Shown: positions 33,901-48,830, numbered from the stretch's first letter. The stretch is DNA of 64,000 nucleotides from Helopsaltes ochotensis (GCA_013400155.1 VXBM01000424.1:234745-298744), one strand, 5' to 3'. Notes: generated by a model not told the origin, from the sequence alone. Translations and numbers: made by a program.

Positions 33901-36900
33901 TCTCTGGGTCAAGGGCTCCCCATCCTAAAAGTGGTATCCTTGTATTTGCACATGTGTACAAATTAACAGGGCCCTGTGCCTCAAGTACCCCCACTGCTGC
34001 CACCATCCCTCTACCAGAACATGACCCAGTGTGCTCAGCAGCAGCCTGCAGCCACGTGCTTATATCCTGCCTGCTCAGAATGAAACAAATAGGGACTAAA
34101 GCATGTGTTCAGATAGGCTCTGAGCTATGATGCTCAGGTCTAGATTTGTAGCTAACTTTTCTCCTGGAACTGGTCATGTTCCAACTCAGTGTTCTGGTTT
34201 GGTCTAAAGCTACGGTTTATGTCTGACCCTGAGCCCAGAGCCTGCTTGAATAGGATTTTTTGTTCTCTTTAGAGGCTATTTCAGATAGCAGTGCTCCCAA
34301 AGGAGTAACTTTGTGCCTTTTGAAGAAGCTCTCGCTCCCAGTGAACACTTTCATCCCAAATAACCACAGAAAGAGTCAAGTGAAAGGCTCTTTCTCACAG
34401 GAAACTCAACTCAGACTGAAGATGGAGCTGAATATTTGTCCACTTATGCAGCATTTTGCACAAGTTTGCAATATACAGGTGTAAGAACACCCAAAAAGCT
34501 GGCAAACTCTACCTTGCCTCCAAGCGCCAGAGTAGGAGAAGGGGAGAAGTAAAGGCTGGGAGGAGCACAACTGGCCATGGGGGTCTCATTTAGTGCTTCA
34601 GCAGGCTAGTGGGGTAGCTCATACACACTCTTGGGAATCAAAATACATCCCTTGTGTATCATTATTCCAGACATGTTTCACAGATTTTACCTGTGTATAC
34701 TGTTGGATAGTAAACACTGGGAGACAGAGCTGAGGCAAGATCCAGCCCCACAGACCAGTCCCTGCGCATGTGGTGTATGTGCTGCTGCCCACGAAGCACT
34801 TATTAAAGGAGCTGGGTGCCTATTTCAGCTTTGAGAAATGCAAGCATTTCTCTGTAGTAAACAAATTATGAATGCAACCTTTTCAATGAGAAAATTACCC
34901 AGCCCGGTTACCTTCATTTCTGTCCCCTTCTCATCTGTTGACATGAAGGCATTCTGGAAACAGTTCCTCTCGCAATGACACAAGAGTAGTTTATTTGCTT
35001 AAGCTGATGTTTTAGTTAAAAACCAGTTATTTCTATTGTCATTCCTTACCAATCCAAACAAATAAGTGAAATAAAATTTTACTCTGAGGACCAACATTTC
35101 TTTGTCAACACAGCAGAAAAGAATGTTTGACAAAGCCTAAGGCAAATGATTAAATTCTTTATCTGTCACACCAAGGAAAGGCTTCTCCTCTTGGTAATAA
35201 GGCTATATTTGTTGTCCCTGAAGGAGAAAGTGAAAAATAAATTAATGACTAGAAGCCATAAAATTTTACTGGTTGCATGGTCTATTTCAGGACAAAAATA
35301 GCTCCTTTGGGTTTGGTAATACATATGTCTAAAGTGTCAATAGTCATATTTATCACAGAAAACAGAGAAAATTATGAATTCCTGCACTTAAACCAGCAGC
35401 ATTTCCCTGGGAAACATGGATGCTGACAAAATTTACAAAAGCGAGTGGTGTTAACGTAATTATCCTTTTCATCCTGTATGTTTGTCTCTATCAAAACTAT
35501 TATATTAGGGTTTCCTACATGTGAGTTATTTTTAAAAAATTTTTTTTTAATTTTAAAATTAGCCCCCAACTTGAGATGTTAGAAACTCATAGTGAAAATG
35601 TCCTGAAGACCATGTTGGCATGAGCAGAAAGATGATTAATCACAGGTTGCCCTGAAAAAATCAGATTGTCTATCAAAGGCACTACCTTGGAGAAGAAGGT
35701 GTTATTGACAGTACTGAAGCAGTGCAATCACAGTTGTGGAAAGTCAGAGATCTTTATAACTTTTAGTCCCTTGGCATAGGTCACATTAGCAGAGGTGAAT
35801 GTGAATAATTTAGACTTCTTGTGCAGTAGAAGAGGAAACATTAGGATTTAGAATTGGTATTTTATGTTAGAATAATTCATGGGCAGGGAACAAAAATATG
35901 TTGAAGCATATTTATTTGTGATAATGGCAAATAAAAGAATGGGAAAAAAATTGCAGATGGACATCAATAGTGGCAAAAGACTTAAATCACAAGTGCTGAA
36001 GAAATTAAGGTGTTATTGGAGAGGAGATCCTTCCAAAACCATCACTGACTGTGCTTGAAGATGATACAGGGTTTAAAAATGAATCTTTAAGACAGAAATA
36101 CGAGACAGTGAGCCAAACTGTGAGTTTTTGCCTTCATGTTCTGCCAGAGTCATGATTAAAGAAGTCAAGAGTATTGTGTTTCTCTATTTCGGTTGTAGTG
36201 TTAGCCTTACACTTTTAATCATTTAAAAATACAAAATAAAACACTAGCTAGTCAATTCCCTCTGCTTTTAATTTCTTTGAGGCATTGCTTGGTTTCAGAA
36301 GACCCTGCTGTGGGTTTTTTCCCAACCACAGCATCGAGCTGCAGGCAGAGCAGTGCATGGAGCAGGTCTTGTCATAGTCTGCCTCTCCAAGACCACTCCT
36401 GCCTGCTGTGCCAAGCTCTGTGTTGCACTGCCACAGAAATCAGTCTGCTGGTTTTAATGTCATCCCCGGACAACATTTCTTAGTATTTCAGAAACAAGCA
36501 AACAAAATCTAATAAACCTAGAGAACATCTGGCAAATAAAAAACCCAAAACAACCAAGAGGCAGGGGGAGCACAAGACATTGTTGCAGTTCAGAGATGAG
36601 GTCAAGTGTGAGAGTGATGTGGAGGAAATTGTGGAGTATTTGTTGGCAGTAGCAAAGTCCTTGGCTGCCTTTTTGCTGGATGAATTCCTAAATCCACTCA
36701 TCCGTTTTGCAAAAGACAAGGCAAAACTTCTAGAGTTAATCATAACCAATTTATGTTTCCAAAAGTGTCAAAATGTGATATAGAGAGAGTATTTTTTTGA
36801 CTAGCTTGTCCTGTTGAATACAATGGCTTATTATTACTGTTTTCATAATAGTGTGAATATTGCCTTATGTGAATGGAATGAATAACACCTTCCCTATTGA

Positions 36901-39900
36901 ATTAACTTGTTCAAGATTGCATTGTACTTGTTGAAGCCATCACTTTTCTTTTCTGGGTTAGCATGCCTATACCTCAGCTCACAGGAAGAGGTGAATAGAT
37001 TCCTAAGACATGGTTGCTGAATTATGAAGTAATCCACCTGCTGGGCTTGGTAACTAAAGGTAGTGTCTGGCACCTTTGTTGTGACACCAAGCTTGTCGTT
37101 GCCTCCACAGCTGCACCAGCTGGTAGGCTCAGTCCCAGAACTTTGATATCTGCTCAGATGGCATACAGTCCTTGAGACAGTGAATAATGTGAAGAAATTA
37201 TTTATGAGGACTTATGTTAAATGAATTTCTAAAACAGTTATCTACACTGCCTTAAAGGGATTTATTAAATCTATCTGCATGCTAAGCTTGCATCATATAA
37301 ATGAAGTACATTGCCTGTAATAGTTCAAAGCAGGTGCACCCATCCTGCAGCATTCACCTGGTCTCTTGTGACGTATTTAGAAGCAGAATACTCAGGTAAA
37401 AATTCTCTGAATAAGATACTGTAATACATGCCAGAGTTTCACAGTATTTGCTCCTCAGTTTCTTTGCAGATACACTTGTGTTGTAATAATGCTCTGGAAA
37501 AGCTGGGTAGCAAACTTTCTGGTGGTCTGGACTGTAACAAGAGCACCACTACCCAGTATCTGGCAAGTGGTTGTCTCTGACTCTTAATAATCAACCATGT
37601 GCTGTGGAGCTAGAAACAATTGTTTTCTGTTACATTTTTATGAGCAGATTTAAAAAAAAAATCATCACTTGGCAGTTTAGGAAAAGCTACACTTTAGGGC
37701 AGGAAGACAAGCCGTAATGAATTGGATTCTTATAGCCAAATTATTCCAGGGAAAGACTGTGAAGCCTCTATCCTTGCAAATACCCAAAGCACAATTCGAA
37801 ACCACATTGGGCACTTGGCTCTAGCTGATCATGTTTAAGCAAAGGATTTGACAGTCTCCAGAGGTCCCAGATAACATCAACTACTCTCTGAGAAACCAAA
37901 GAGGCACTAAAAAACCAAGAATGTATTAATCATCTTAAAATATATTATTATATCATAAGGTTAAGGAACTATAGCACCATTTTCTTGCATAGGAAAATAC
38001 AGACAAGGTGCTTGAGAAACAGTAAAGAGACTGAAAAAACACACATATTTTAAGAAATCCCTTAAAATAGTAAGGACGGGATCTTCCAAAGGCTTAACAA
38101 CACAGTGTTCAGTAGCTCATGCTTCAGCCTGACATAATTTCACTCCTTTGCAAAATTATTTGTGCTCTTCCACACCCCAGCAGTGTGCACAGCACAGTCT
38201 ACCTTCTGCTTCTTTCACCTGTAAGCACAATTGTAGCACGTACAAATGTACACATGCAAATTTTCTCACAATGCATGACAGATTCTCAGAGACTGCAAGA
38301 ACTCACCAGATCCCCTCTCCAGGTAGAGACAGCTCAGCTAGACAATCTAACACCCTCCACAGCTTTTTCTTCTATAGGATGGCTTGAAAGTTACCCACAC
38401 TGCTCTGTGTGGTCCCTCAGGCATTCCTTGCAGGGGTCTGGCACACCGCCTTCCTCCACACTGGCTTGATTTCATTCTTTCAAGTCCTGACAAAATCACC
38501 TCTGAAGTGGGGCAGCTCTGAACAGTTTTTAAACTTCAAAGGTTATAATACAATTTGCAGAGTTTTGCACACTACCAGCTCCCAGAGCAGACCCTGGAAA
38601 TCATGCTGAAACCCCTGAGAATCAGTGATGAGAGAATTTCAATTTAAACCCATGTATTATAATCCACAGTATTCTGAGTCACTGGGGACATAATAGTTTT
38701 GTCCCTCCATTTTGTCTCAGGTTCTATCCTTCTTAATGTATGTATATCCCAAAGCCTTGCATTAAAACAAAATAATTTGTTTGTCTTTTGAAAGGGAACC
38801 TTCCAAAGCACATCTGATAAAGCCATCAAAATCCTGTGTTATTATGTGCTATAATGGTCCACAGGAGTGTTTGATTAGAGCATTTTCCTTGTCACGCTGA
38901 CAAGCTATGAGATATTATCTGCCTCCAGAGGCTAAAAGGAAGACTTGAGGGATAAAAAGGTCTACTGCTATTACATGCATAATCTTGTGACTGAAAATGC
39001 CACCTGGGATTATGAGAGCTCTTTGGATGCATGGAGTGAGATATTATATGTAAATTAGTTTTGTTTACCAACACTGCTGTGTAGTAATTATTTTATCCAG
39101 CTACACTTAAACTTTAGAATGAACTAGGGAATACTCCAACTGTGATTTGATTGCTTTCTCGTTTGTATCAAATGCTGTTTTCTCTATAATGGGAAGAAAG
39201 ACCTGATGTTGCTAAGGAGGTAAAGACACTTCTAACACAGAAAGCTCAGCTGTGATATTAAACATTAACATTACATCAAAGCTCCAGGCCCTGACATCCT
39301 CTAAGACTACTCACCTTCCTCCAATGCCATGGTCAGTTGGACAGCTTCTTCATGTAGGCAAAAAGCCCAAGCAGTCCAGGTCAAGTTGGAACAAAAAAAC
39401 CCCTGATCCTGCTCTCTGCTAAACTTTGTCAATGCCATCTAGTATATTTTTATAGGTTTTACACTAAGAAAAAATAGAAACAGTAGAACTATGTGGTGCC
39501 ATGTAGAAATAATGCTGAATATGCCTGATTAAACACATATAAGGAGAAGAAAATAAAAAGGAGAAATTATGGCCCTGTGGGTGCTAGGACACAGGATGTT
39601 GGTGTGCTTCTTCATTTACTTGTGTCAACAGTGATGTAATTGCTGTCAATCTTAGACAATACACCCCAAACATATATTTATAGATCTATTTATATGATAG
39701 ATGTACTGCTCTAAGAAAATGCTGCTTTTCTGGGTGGCAGAACAGTTGTTATGGTGACTCCTCTTCTTCCCTCATTTAATACAGGAAGCAGAGCAACAAA
39801 ATAAAAATCATTCCATTTATGGAATTTATAAGAAGCCCACCCTGAAGCTGTAACTCTAGAGAGAAATCTTTTAGAGTATTTAATCTTTATTTTATAATAT

Positions 39901-41779
39901 TTGACCTTTCATTCTGGAACTTGCAATTTTGTGAAAAGATTTAGTAATAGGAAATGGAGGAAATGCATTTTTCTCTGGTATACACTGTAACATTTGCTCA
40001 TTTATAATATTTATACAGTATTGTGATTACTGAATGTACAAATACATTTAGCAGGTTAGGCACCTACTGAGTAAAGGTTATGCAAGGTTTTATCTGGAAA
40101 ACCTCATTAGAAAATAAGATGGATGATTTTTTTCTCCTTGATGATTCAAATTTTAACAACACTTTGTAGTTTATCCTTTGGGTGTTAACTACAGTCATAG
40201 TGCTATTATGCTAAACAACATTTCTGTAATTTCTTGATGGTACTTATATATTTCACATGATTTAAGCAGCAGAATTGCCAATAGGCCTCTGTTTTTTTTC
40301 AGTTTCTGCTAAGCTCAGCATTGTTTCTAAAGTTAATCTGGAGATTAAATACTCCATGACCATATAAATTACTTAATATTTTATGCCAGCTCATAGTTTT
40401 GAACACATTTACTCCAAACTACCTGATAAGCATTGGATTTCTATTTTATAACTAAGAAGCTGAGGCAATCAGGTGTGCAGGCAGAACCCAGATCGAGGTT
40501 ATGTCCACAGCCAGTGCAGATGTGATTTTGCAAAAGCTCACTCTATCTACAAGAATTCAAGCACGTCTTATGTTGGCCAAAGCTTTCAGGTGGACATCAA
40601 GGATAAGCAGCTCTGTAAAGTGCTTGATCCCTATCCAGTGGAGATAATGATCCTTTCAAGGTATCTTCTGTGATGCTAAAGAAGAATTTGCACTTCCACA
40701 GAGCATATATACAGAATGCAGAACCTGGGCTGAGCCAGTCATTGTCAGGAAGGGGCAGCAGAAGCTGATCAACAAGAGAGTTCTGGGAGGGAATCTGGGA
40801 AATTATCAACTGCAAATATTTAAAACAGGAAAAAAGGAACACACAGAAAAAGGGGAAAATATCTTAAGTACATACATGTCAGGATACAGCTGGGGATGTG
40901 CTCAAAGAAGAATTGAGGGAATGTCAGCTTACAAAAGTGAAACCGGTCACAGGAACTGCATAATCCAAAAACATTTTTTTATTTGAAAACACTAAAAGGT
41001 ATCTATAGTGAAGTGTTGCATTTGAATTACTGTCAGAGGATGATTTCCCCAAGTGTAGCATTATCTTCCCATCAGCCTCCTATAGGAAAGTAGCAGCATC
41101 ATAGTGGACGAGAATTGCGAAAGTTTATTAGGGCTAGACCACCAGTGTAACTTTTAAATGAGTAATTCATCACCCTTACAAGGCCTGATTTTTATTAGCC
41201 TCACCTGCAGCTGAAGATGAATTAGTTTCCCAGTCCAGGAGCCAGCAGCCCCAGAGCATCCCCTTATCAGCAGCAAGTCATTTCCCTAGCAAGCAGGTGC
41301 CATGCCACAGCAGGTTTACACCTGAGAGCACAGCAGAGCTACCTGCAGTTCTTGGACTGCAGAGGGGTACCAAGGTGATGCTGATGCCAGCCCAATGTAC
41401 CCATTTTCATGCTGAAGAAGTCCCCACACCCTATAAGCTTCTGTCACTTCCAGGCAGAGCTCCTGCTTCTCCCAGGTGCCTTCTCTTTTTTATTCCTGAA
41501 GCCTTAGCAGATTAATTAAACATGTTTAGAAATACAAAGGAGCGACATCCTTTGCATGGAACCCCTGAGCTCATCTCTAGTGCTGCCCAGAGCAAGAGCA
41601 AGAGCACAGCTTAGACAGGTCAAGAGGCCAAGTAGACAGAAGAGCTAAAGCCAGACAAACAAACCACAAGCCAATCTAAGAGGATCCACTTTAGATCCAA
41701 GAGATGACTGTTCAGCTTAGGTTCAAAAGGCAACCAGAAAGCCTGCTGGGATTTTTTTTTTTAAGACTATCAAAAATGT
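30975..41779. other. Non-coding sequence, no gene seen
   Basis: Nearly 11 kb with only short frames: the longest is 116 codons at 38119-38469 plus. A 67-codon plus frame at 36580-36783 (rich in Glu, Leu and Lys) is unrecognised. Small features are a 13-bp duplication at 32625-32652 and an A/T-only inverted stretch near 35528-35560. A moderately G+C-rich patch at 33380-33620 holds no recognisable gene. Confidence 0.5.
32625..32652. repeat. 13-bp tandem duplication
   Basis: Two perfect adjacent copies of CAGGATCTGTGTA, followed by CA. A local duplication in non-coding sequence. Confidence 0.85.
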
Positions 41780-42211
41780 GTCCACAGAGAAGGGTCTGGA
41801 GCACAGATCTTATGAGGAGCAGCTGAGGAAGCTGGGAGTTGTTTAGCCAGGAGAAAAGGAGACTCAAGGGGTACATTATCACCTTCTACAACTGCCTGAG
41901 AGGCACCAGGTGGGGGTCAGCCTCTTCTCCCAGGTAATGATGAAGCAACAGGAAATGGCCTCAATTGTGCAAAAGGAGGTTTAGATTGAATATTAAGAAA
42001 AACTTCTTTAGGGAAGGGGGTGGTCAGACAATGGAACATGTTTCCCGTGGAAGTGGTGGAGTCACTATCCCTGGGGATATTTAAAATATTTGTTGATGGG
42101 GTACGTAGGACATGGTTAAGTTATGGCCTTGTCAATAATATGTTAATGGATGGACTCAATTATCATAAAGGTATTTTCCAACCTAAACAAATCTATGATT
42201 ATATTGTATTG
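41780..42211 (+). mobile_element. CR1 LINE 3'-end copy (about 430 bp)
   Basis: Plus-strand CR1 tail. Landmarks in order are GAAGGGTCTGGAGCACAG, TATGAGGAGCAGCTGAGGAA, CAGGAGAAAAGGAGACTCAA, AGATTGAATATTAAGAAAAA, then GGAAGTGGTGGAGTCACTAT and GGACTCAATTATCATAAAGG, ending CCAACCTAAACAAATCTATG. In family terms these correspond to the C-terminal ORF2 segment (SYEEQLRKLG-type, VVES-type motif) and the short 3' untranslated region. The copy is 5' truncated with several internal stops, so it makes no functional protein. The end has drifted into TGATTATATTGTATTG. Confidence 0.93.
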
Positions 42212-42991
42212 TAAATAATGCAGCTGTGAATTTGGGAAGGCTGATATTATTCTGCCTTTAATAACTTTGAACATACTTATTGGAAAACCCCTCAGCTGAT
42301 ACTTATAGGGGGCAGGTTAAAATCAAGACCTTCAGAAGAAAATTCTTAAAATTCTTCACTTAATGGCATGCAATTAAATTATTGCCTAACTTTCAAATTA
42401 CACACTAGTAATTACTATTTTGCAAACATTTAAATTTCCTTCATTCACAAAAAACCTGATGTGTTAGGAATATTGGGAAGAAGGAAAAGAAGATTATGTT
42501 GTTCTGCCATTTGATCATGAAATGTTGATTTCACAAAAGGAAAAACAGATGCTTCTGAAACACAAGGAAATTAATCCTGCTATATGCCCTTTCCATTCAC
42601 TCCATTCACTGACACTCATTCTGGCAAGACATCCAATCCATGAGTTTGCAGGAGCAAAGAAACAAACCCATAACCCACCATGAGATAAGGAATGCCCAAG
42701 AACATTCTTAATATAAACTCCATGCAAAAAAATTTAGCTGGTTTCTGGTTTTGATGTGATCATGTAGTCCCCAGGAAGATGCAGCAGAGACTACCCACAA
42801 AGCTGAAAAAAAGGACACTTTGAAAATCATCTGACTGATATAAATAGTTTTATTTTAATAACTGCTGATGGAATAGACCACTCAAAATGACTGCTGTGAT
42901 TTCAAATAACTCAATCAGTAAAAACCAAATAAGATAGCTTAGAATGCAAATACCACCATCCACACAACTGGAGTAGATGGGTATCTCCGTG
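42212..42991. other. Non-coding sequence, no gene seen
   Basis: AT-rich, with only a 70-codon minus frame at 42515-42727 that is not recognised. Confidence 0.55.
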
Positions 42992-43088
42992 ATATTAATA
43001 AAGGGATGATAAAGTATTATTAATAAAGGGATGGTAAAGTATTATTAATAAAGGGATGGTAAAGTATTATTAATAAAGGAATGATAAC
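42992..43088. repeat. 25-bp minisatellite, about 4 copies
   Basis: The unit TTAATAAAGGGATGGTAAAG plus TATTA starts at 42995, 43020, 43045 and 43070, giving an exact period of 25 bp. Copies one and four carry GATGAT-type variants and the last is partial. The array is highly similar between units, so it expanded recently. Each unit contains AATAAA, which is incidental. Confidence 0.95.
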
Positions 43089-46000
43089 ATGTGAGAAAGC
43101 AAGGCAGAAAAAAACACCAAGTGATGTCCTAGATGAGAAAAAAATTTAAAAAATACTTCTAAAGATATAAAAGAATGCAGGAAATTTCTTTCAGTGTTTA
43201 CTGCATTGTCAAACTAGGCAAGCATTATTGCAGGATTTATCTGTACTAAATGAAAACGAACCCTCAAGAGTCTGTGTCCCACTTTGTGGGAGCAAAAAGA
43301 CAAAATTTTAAAAGAGCACATCTAGAACTCACTGCAACCTGAAAACATGTCCCAACACATTGCCATACTTAGTTATACATCAAACCAGGGGAAAATGAAA
43401 TTCAACCTTCCTTCTGTGTTGCTGCCAAGGGACAAAAATGTACCATAGGATAAAGGTTCTCTGCCAGCCCCAGACAGTGACAGCATAACATACAATTAAC
43501 TTTCACAGCTGGTCACAGGCTTTGTCAGACACCTGGGGAAAACAAAAAGTCCTGTGTGTTGAACTTGATTTTCAATGTACTTATTAAGTATATCTCATTA
43601 AATCCATCTGAGTTTTTCTTGCTACTAGCTGGGTTAGCTGGCTGATGGTGTGCTTATAGGACCACATGAGAACAGTGCAACATGATCTACCTCGTCAATA
43701 AAACCCCTTAACTTCCATGGTCTAAATTGCTTTTGTTGTTACACGATATGCAGACACAGCAAGACAGTGAAATTGTGCTTTTTTCCTAACTTTGGCTTCA
43801 ATCCTGCTCACAATTGCAGACATGCTCACAATTTACCAACAAGATTTATTCTGCTGCAATATTTGGACCCCACCTGGTAACTCTCTATGGCCAAAGCTAT
43901 CATTGTATTACATGCACCTATATGCATGGGTGTCAAAAACTCTATTACTGTGGCAGTTGTCCTTTTTTTGACCCAGAGAAACACAGAGGGAACAGGAATT
44001 TCTCGCTTACTGCTTAGAAAGACTAGCACAGAGGTTTTTCGACTATCAAACTGTAACCTAATGTTTTAAGTCATCTGATAGAAGACTTTCTCCCCTTGTA
44101 GTACTTGCATGAATGGCTGCATTTGCCACATGCCTCAGGGGTTTGTGGACCACTCTTTTGTCTGATCTCAAAATAAAACGGTACTTTTTTGGACCATACT
44201 AAAGTGATATTTGGCTACCAGCCTGGAACCAGTCTGGTATGTATGTTGGACTTGGAGCACTTGGACTTTATCTGAATTCATGCAAATTGGTGTGATTTCC
44301 ATAGAGAGGCCAAAACCTTAGTTTTTAAAGGGATGATCACCTAAGATTAATTGGGTTTCTGATTACTGCAATTATAAACCTAGTCTAGCAGAATTGGTAG
44401 CTCTTCAAAATTATGAATAATGCAGTTCCTCTATCTACATGAATCTCTTTATTTTAATTAAAATGAATGCTCCTGACCTTTATCAAGTTCAACCATAAGA
44501 TAAGGTGGGAGGTACTGGATGAGGTGAATCAAACCAAATTTAATAATTTCAGTTTTATTCTTGTTACTATTTCCGAACGATCCCCTGGCTGGTATACTGG
44601 CCTTGGTGAAATTATTGGAGTGGTATTTTTTCTAGGTGTGTCCAGAGACAGATTGGCATTTTGTGTACAACAGCCCTATGTGAGCCCTGTATGTTATTGT
44701 TTGTAATTCACAGCATGATGTTGCTGCTAGCAAGGAATAACAGCCCTCCTGAGACTACTTTAACATATGTACATTCCTACGGGAAGGATGTGAATCTAAT
44801 GGATAAAGCATGTATTTTCTCAAGGTTCACCTGTTTTCCCTATACCTTTTACTAGGAAATGATAGATCAGTTCTTAATTGTATTTAATCTTAGCTCTTTT
44901 CTAAAGCATATCTTCATGGAAGCCAAAACAGTGTGGAAAAAACCCCCACAATCATATGAGAGTGATTCATGGATTAACTTTGTTAGGAAAAAGAAGCTAT
45001 CCCAGCATGCATATCCATCCATTTAATCATGAGCAGTATAAAGTCCCTTTCAAAATCTGTCTGGCACTACAGAAGTGGTAGCCTCTTTGCTAACAAAACA
45101 TCTACCTCTGTTTGCACCTTCAAAAAAGTTCAACCTAAGAGCTGGACACTGGAGACAGTATTAAACCACATAAATAGCTAGCAAGGAAGAAAAAAGCTGT
45201 TCCAAATTTCACTGTAGATGTAAACTCTTCTAGAAAGTGAGATTACACTGAGGAATGTCCACAGGCACTGGAACTGAAATCATATTTACTCTTAAACAGG
45301 AGGGGACTCTGGAATGTATTTGACATTGACTGATTTGCACTTTTTCTCACATCTCCCAGGCATCATGTGGGATATAATATAAGGCAAGGACCACTCCCAA
45401 CACACAGATTGCCTATTTTACCAGATAGTAGAGTATTACATGGGATATTTGGTTCCAGTTGTCACCACTACCATGGAAAGGGTATTTTAGTTTAGTACTG
45501 TAAGAATATATCCTTAAGGCTATATGGAGCAAAGTTAGCTGTGCTCTTTGGCTCTTTCCACATGAGAGAAGCCTTTAGTTTACACTTCAGCATTTATATG
45601 AAAACCCCCTATTTCACTGCAGTATGTTTGACTTAGGTAGAGAGAGAGAATCCTCCCATAGCCTTGACTTCAGTGAAAGCATCTGCTTATCTACTTTGTT
45701 AGCATGTTTCATCTCTGTGCAAACCCCTGGTAGGGGAGACAAGTTTTTCACTCTTTTGATTAGGAAGCTGGGTTAGATATAAAAGTAACTTGACGCATCA
45801 CTTTTGCATGACTTTAAAAACCATCCACCCAAAAGAGCCTGGCAGATTGTAACATGCTGATTCATAGACAACAAGGCCATATGAACCATAAGGTTCACCA
45901 CAGTGTTCATGAACTACAGGATTTTGTCAGGATCCCATTACCCTGCAAAAGCCTCATCTTTAGTCTCCTGAAACTGGATATTCAGTCATGTAGAAAATCA

Positions 46001-46674
46001 GCTTCCCTTCATGCGCATTTGCAATTTATATAATTTGGAGAAAGCTCATTTCTGCATTTCAACAAACACATTTTATGGTTCAATTTCTAAGTTCCATTGT
46101 CAAAATGATGTTTCCGCATGTGGAAAGGAATAAACTTAGGCACTTCTAGGATGTCTTGCTGTACCTGAAGTACCCAGCTCACGTACAGAGAGCTAACTGT
46201 GTTGTACAGATAGATAACTGCTTTCTGCCTACAGTGACATATAGCTCAGAACTTCTAGGTCCTGGTCTAATCCCACTCAGCATTTTGCTTGTAATTTTTT
46301 CTCCCTAGAGAAAGACACTCACAAAGGAAATTATTCATTGTTCTCAGTGGCTGCTTCCTTCCTCAAAACTGCTTTTACCCCATGTGGCATCTTCTCTGAC
46401 CTGTACATCTTTATCTGTCCCAAATTAAGCTTCTCAATGCTTCATTCTTTCTTCTGTTATCAGAACACTTACCTCCGCCTGGAATAGGAGACTTCAGATA
46501 AAAGTTGCCATGTGCTCCCAGATCATATTAATTATTCACCATGATAAGTGCTTCTAAAAGAGAGGGAGAAAAAAAACATATTTTACACACTTAAAAAAAC
46601 CCCCTGTATTCTAGAGGCATATATCGTTCCCCAGAACAGTTCTTAGCCAGATTTTTAATTATAAGAGCCTTTGC

Positions 46675-46722
46675 CTTCCGAAGAGCAGGATGAGCCTCTG
46701 TCTTCCAAAGAGCAGGACAAGC
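46675..46722. repeat. Imperfect 27-bp-period duplication
   Basis: Two copies of a 21-base segment (CTTCCGAAGAGCAGGATGAG-type) start at 46675 and 46702 and match at 18 of 21 positions. A small old local duplication. Confidence 0.75.
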
Positions 46723-48830
46723 TCTGCAAATATAAATTAGTTCCTAATTAAGGAAGTCTGAGAGGATATAAAAGAGTGTCCCTCTGAGATCACAATGAAG
46801 GTAAAAAGGAGTTTGTAATAGCACCATGTCCTAATGGAGTTCTTCTGCCAGGCAGGAATAACTCCACAGGAAATATTATAGATCACACTCAGGAAAGGAG
46901 TCATGTGGCCTGATACTGAACTTCCTCACATGATGTCAGAATGTGTTCCCATTGCCTTCACTGCAGCACTACCCACTTTCAGTGAATTTAAACACAGTCT
47001 AAACAGTGAGAGTATTTAAAAAAAAAGCTAAGCCCTTTCTTTTAAATCTCCAAACAAACAGCCAAATATTTACCAAGTGGAAAACATGTTGCAGACCTTG
47101 GCAACAGAAAAACTCCAGAAGCTGTGCGGCAGGAATGGTCTGTGACTTCATGGTAACCAGAGTTTTGTATTAGTTTTGCCTGCTGAATGCAATGCATCAG
47201 ACAACATCACTCAGACTGCTTTGAATCATGGTTACTATGCAAGTCCTCTCTCCTTTCCAGAAAAGCAAACAGTCAGCTAAAACTAGCTAAGTCTTAGAAA
47301 AGCATTTTTTTTATTTTGAATAATGCATGTCCGTAGGTCCTCACACACAAAAGAACGTCAAAGTGTAATTTAATGATACACAACCTCTAGCAGTGACATA
47401 AAGCTACTTCAAGGGTGAAAGACGACTGATAGTTCATGTGGTACTGCACAGCTGCAGTATTTGGAGACAGAATTCGCGGCTGAGGACAGAAAGGTGAAGT
47501 TACTTCATATATTAGCGAGGAGATTTTTTAATGTCAGTGCTGCTCTGACAGAAACACAGCATTTGGAGTCTGGTCTTGAATATTCAGCATATAGCAAGCT
47601 GAAGGGAATTCAATTTATTCAATGCAGTAAGGAGAAGTGGAAACTCAGTTTATCACAGTAGTTTTAGCAACTGATGCTGGAAATTCTGCCAGCTGTGATA
47701 TTTTAAGTTTCATTGGAAAACTTGAAAATGCCACTGCCCAATCTAAGCACTATCACCACTGCAAGTAATGCCAAACACTTCCTTTGAGTGCTCTCCCGTG
47801 ATGCTGTGAACTGTCTGAGAAGGTACAAAGGAAATGTTATGCATCACCACAGATGGATTGTGACATTTTGCCAGTTATATGTTTTTCCAGCCACCAGATC
47901 ATCACCCTCTGGTCTCAACTTTCTTATAAAAACATTATCAAGGACCTTTGTGAAAGGGAATCTGTGAAAGCTGCTAGGATTGTGAAGGCATACCTGGACC
48001 CCATATTTTGTGCATAGTCACCCTCCAGGCTGCTGCAACCTCCCCTGACCAGTGGAGCCATAGCACTGCTACCAGCACACTATCCTCCACAGCAAGCCTG
48101 GTGCCCTCCTTCCTTGCCATCTGGGACAGGACACTCTGCTTTGGAGCTGGAGGTGGGATAATAACTCTAAAGTCAGCGAGACCTGCAATAAAGTAAAAGA
48201 GGTGATAAAAAGGGATAGTTACTTCTCAGAAATACCTATGGAGCAGGTAGAACACGTGACTGGGAGTTTGGAGTAGGAGGAGGTGTGCAAGGCTATGAAG
48301 CTGTATGGGGAGATTTCCTATGGGATGAGCTGGGTTGGGACTGGCCATCTGGGTTTGTGTCTGCTGTGGGGTGACACACTGGGCATAGCCCCCTTACCCT
48401 TTAACTGTCTGATAGAAATGCCTCTCTGAGTGAACTCACCCCATTCTTCACTCAGTGTGACCAGTGCTTCCAAGGCACTTTTAGGACACCCTGTGAACAC
48501 ACATTACATCCCATAATTAATTTTGGGATATTTGGAAGAAGAAAAGGTGATATAAAATTGGCACTTCCTTTCCAGCCTGGAAATATTCTTGTGAATCAAT
48601 GTTTACATATTTTGTAGGCTTAGCAATGACATTGCAATCCTTGTCCAACTCCAATGCAGGCAAGTGATGAAAGAAAAATAAAAAGGCAGAGGAAAAAGAA
48701 AGAGGACTTGCAAGCTGGTGTTATATGACTTAGAACATCAAAAATCACTAGACATACAACTCCTGGTGTTCTTCAGAAAAAAAAATCTTTGATTAGTATT
48801 TAATGGAGTCATAGTATAATACATATCAAT

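Noticed and set aside
36580..36783. 67-codon Glu/Leu/Lys-rich frame resembling an amphipathic helix protein
   Set aside because: Too short, no family resemblance, opposite strand equally open, and no splice sites that would frame it.
42992..43088. Repeated AATAAA motifs as a cluster of polyadenylation signals
   Set aside because: They are simply part of the 25-bp minisatellite unit and follow no gene.
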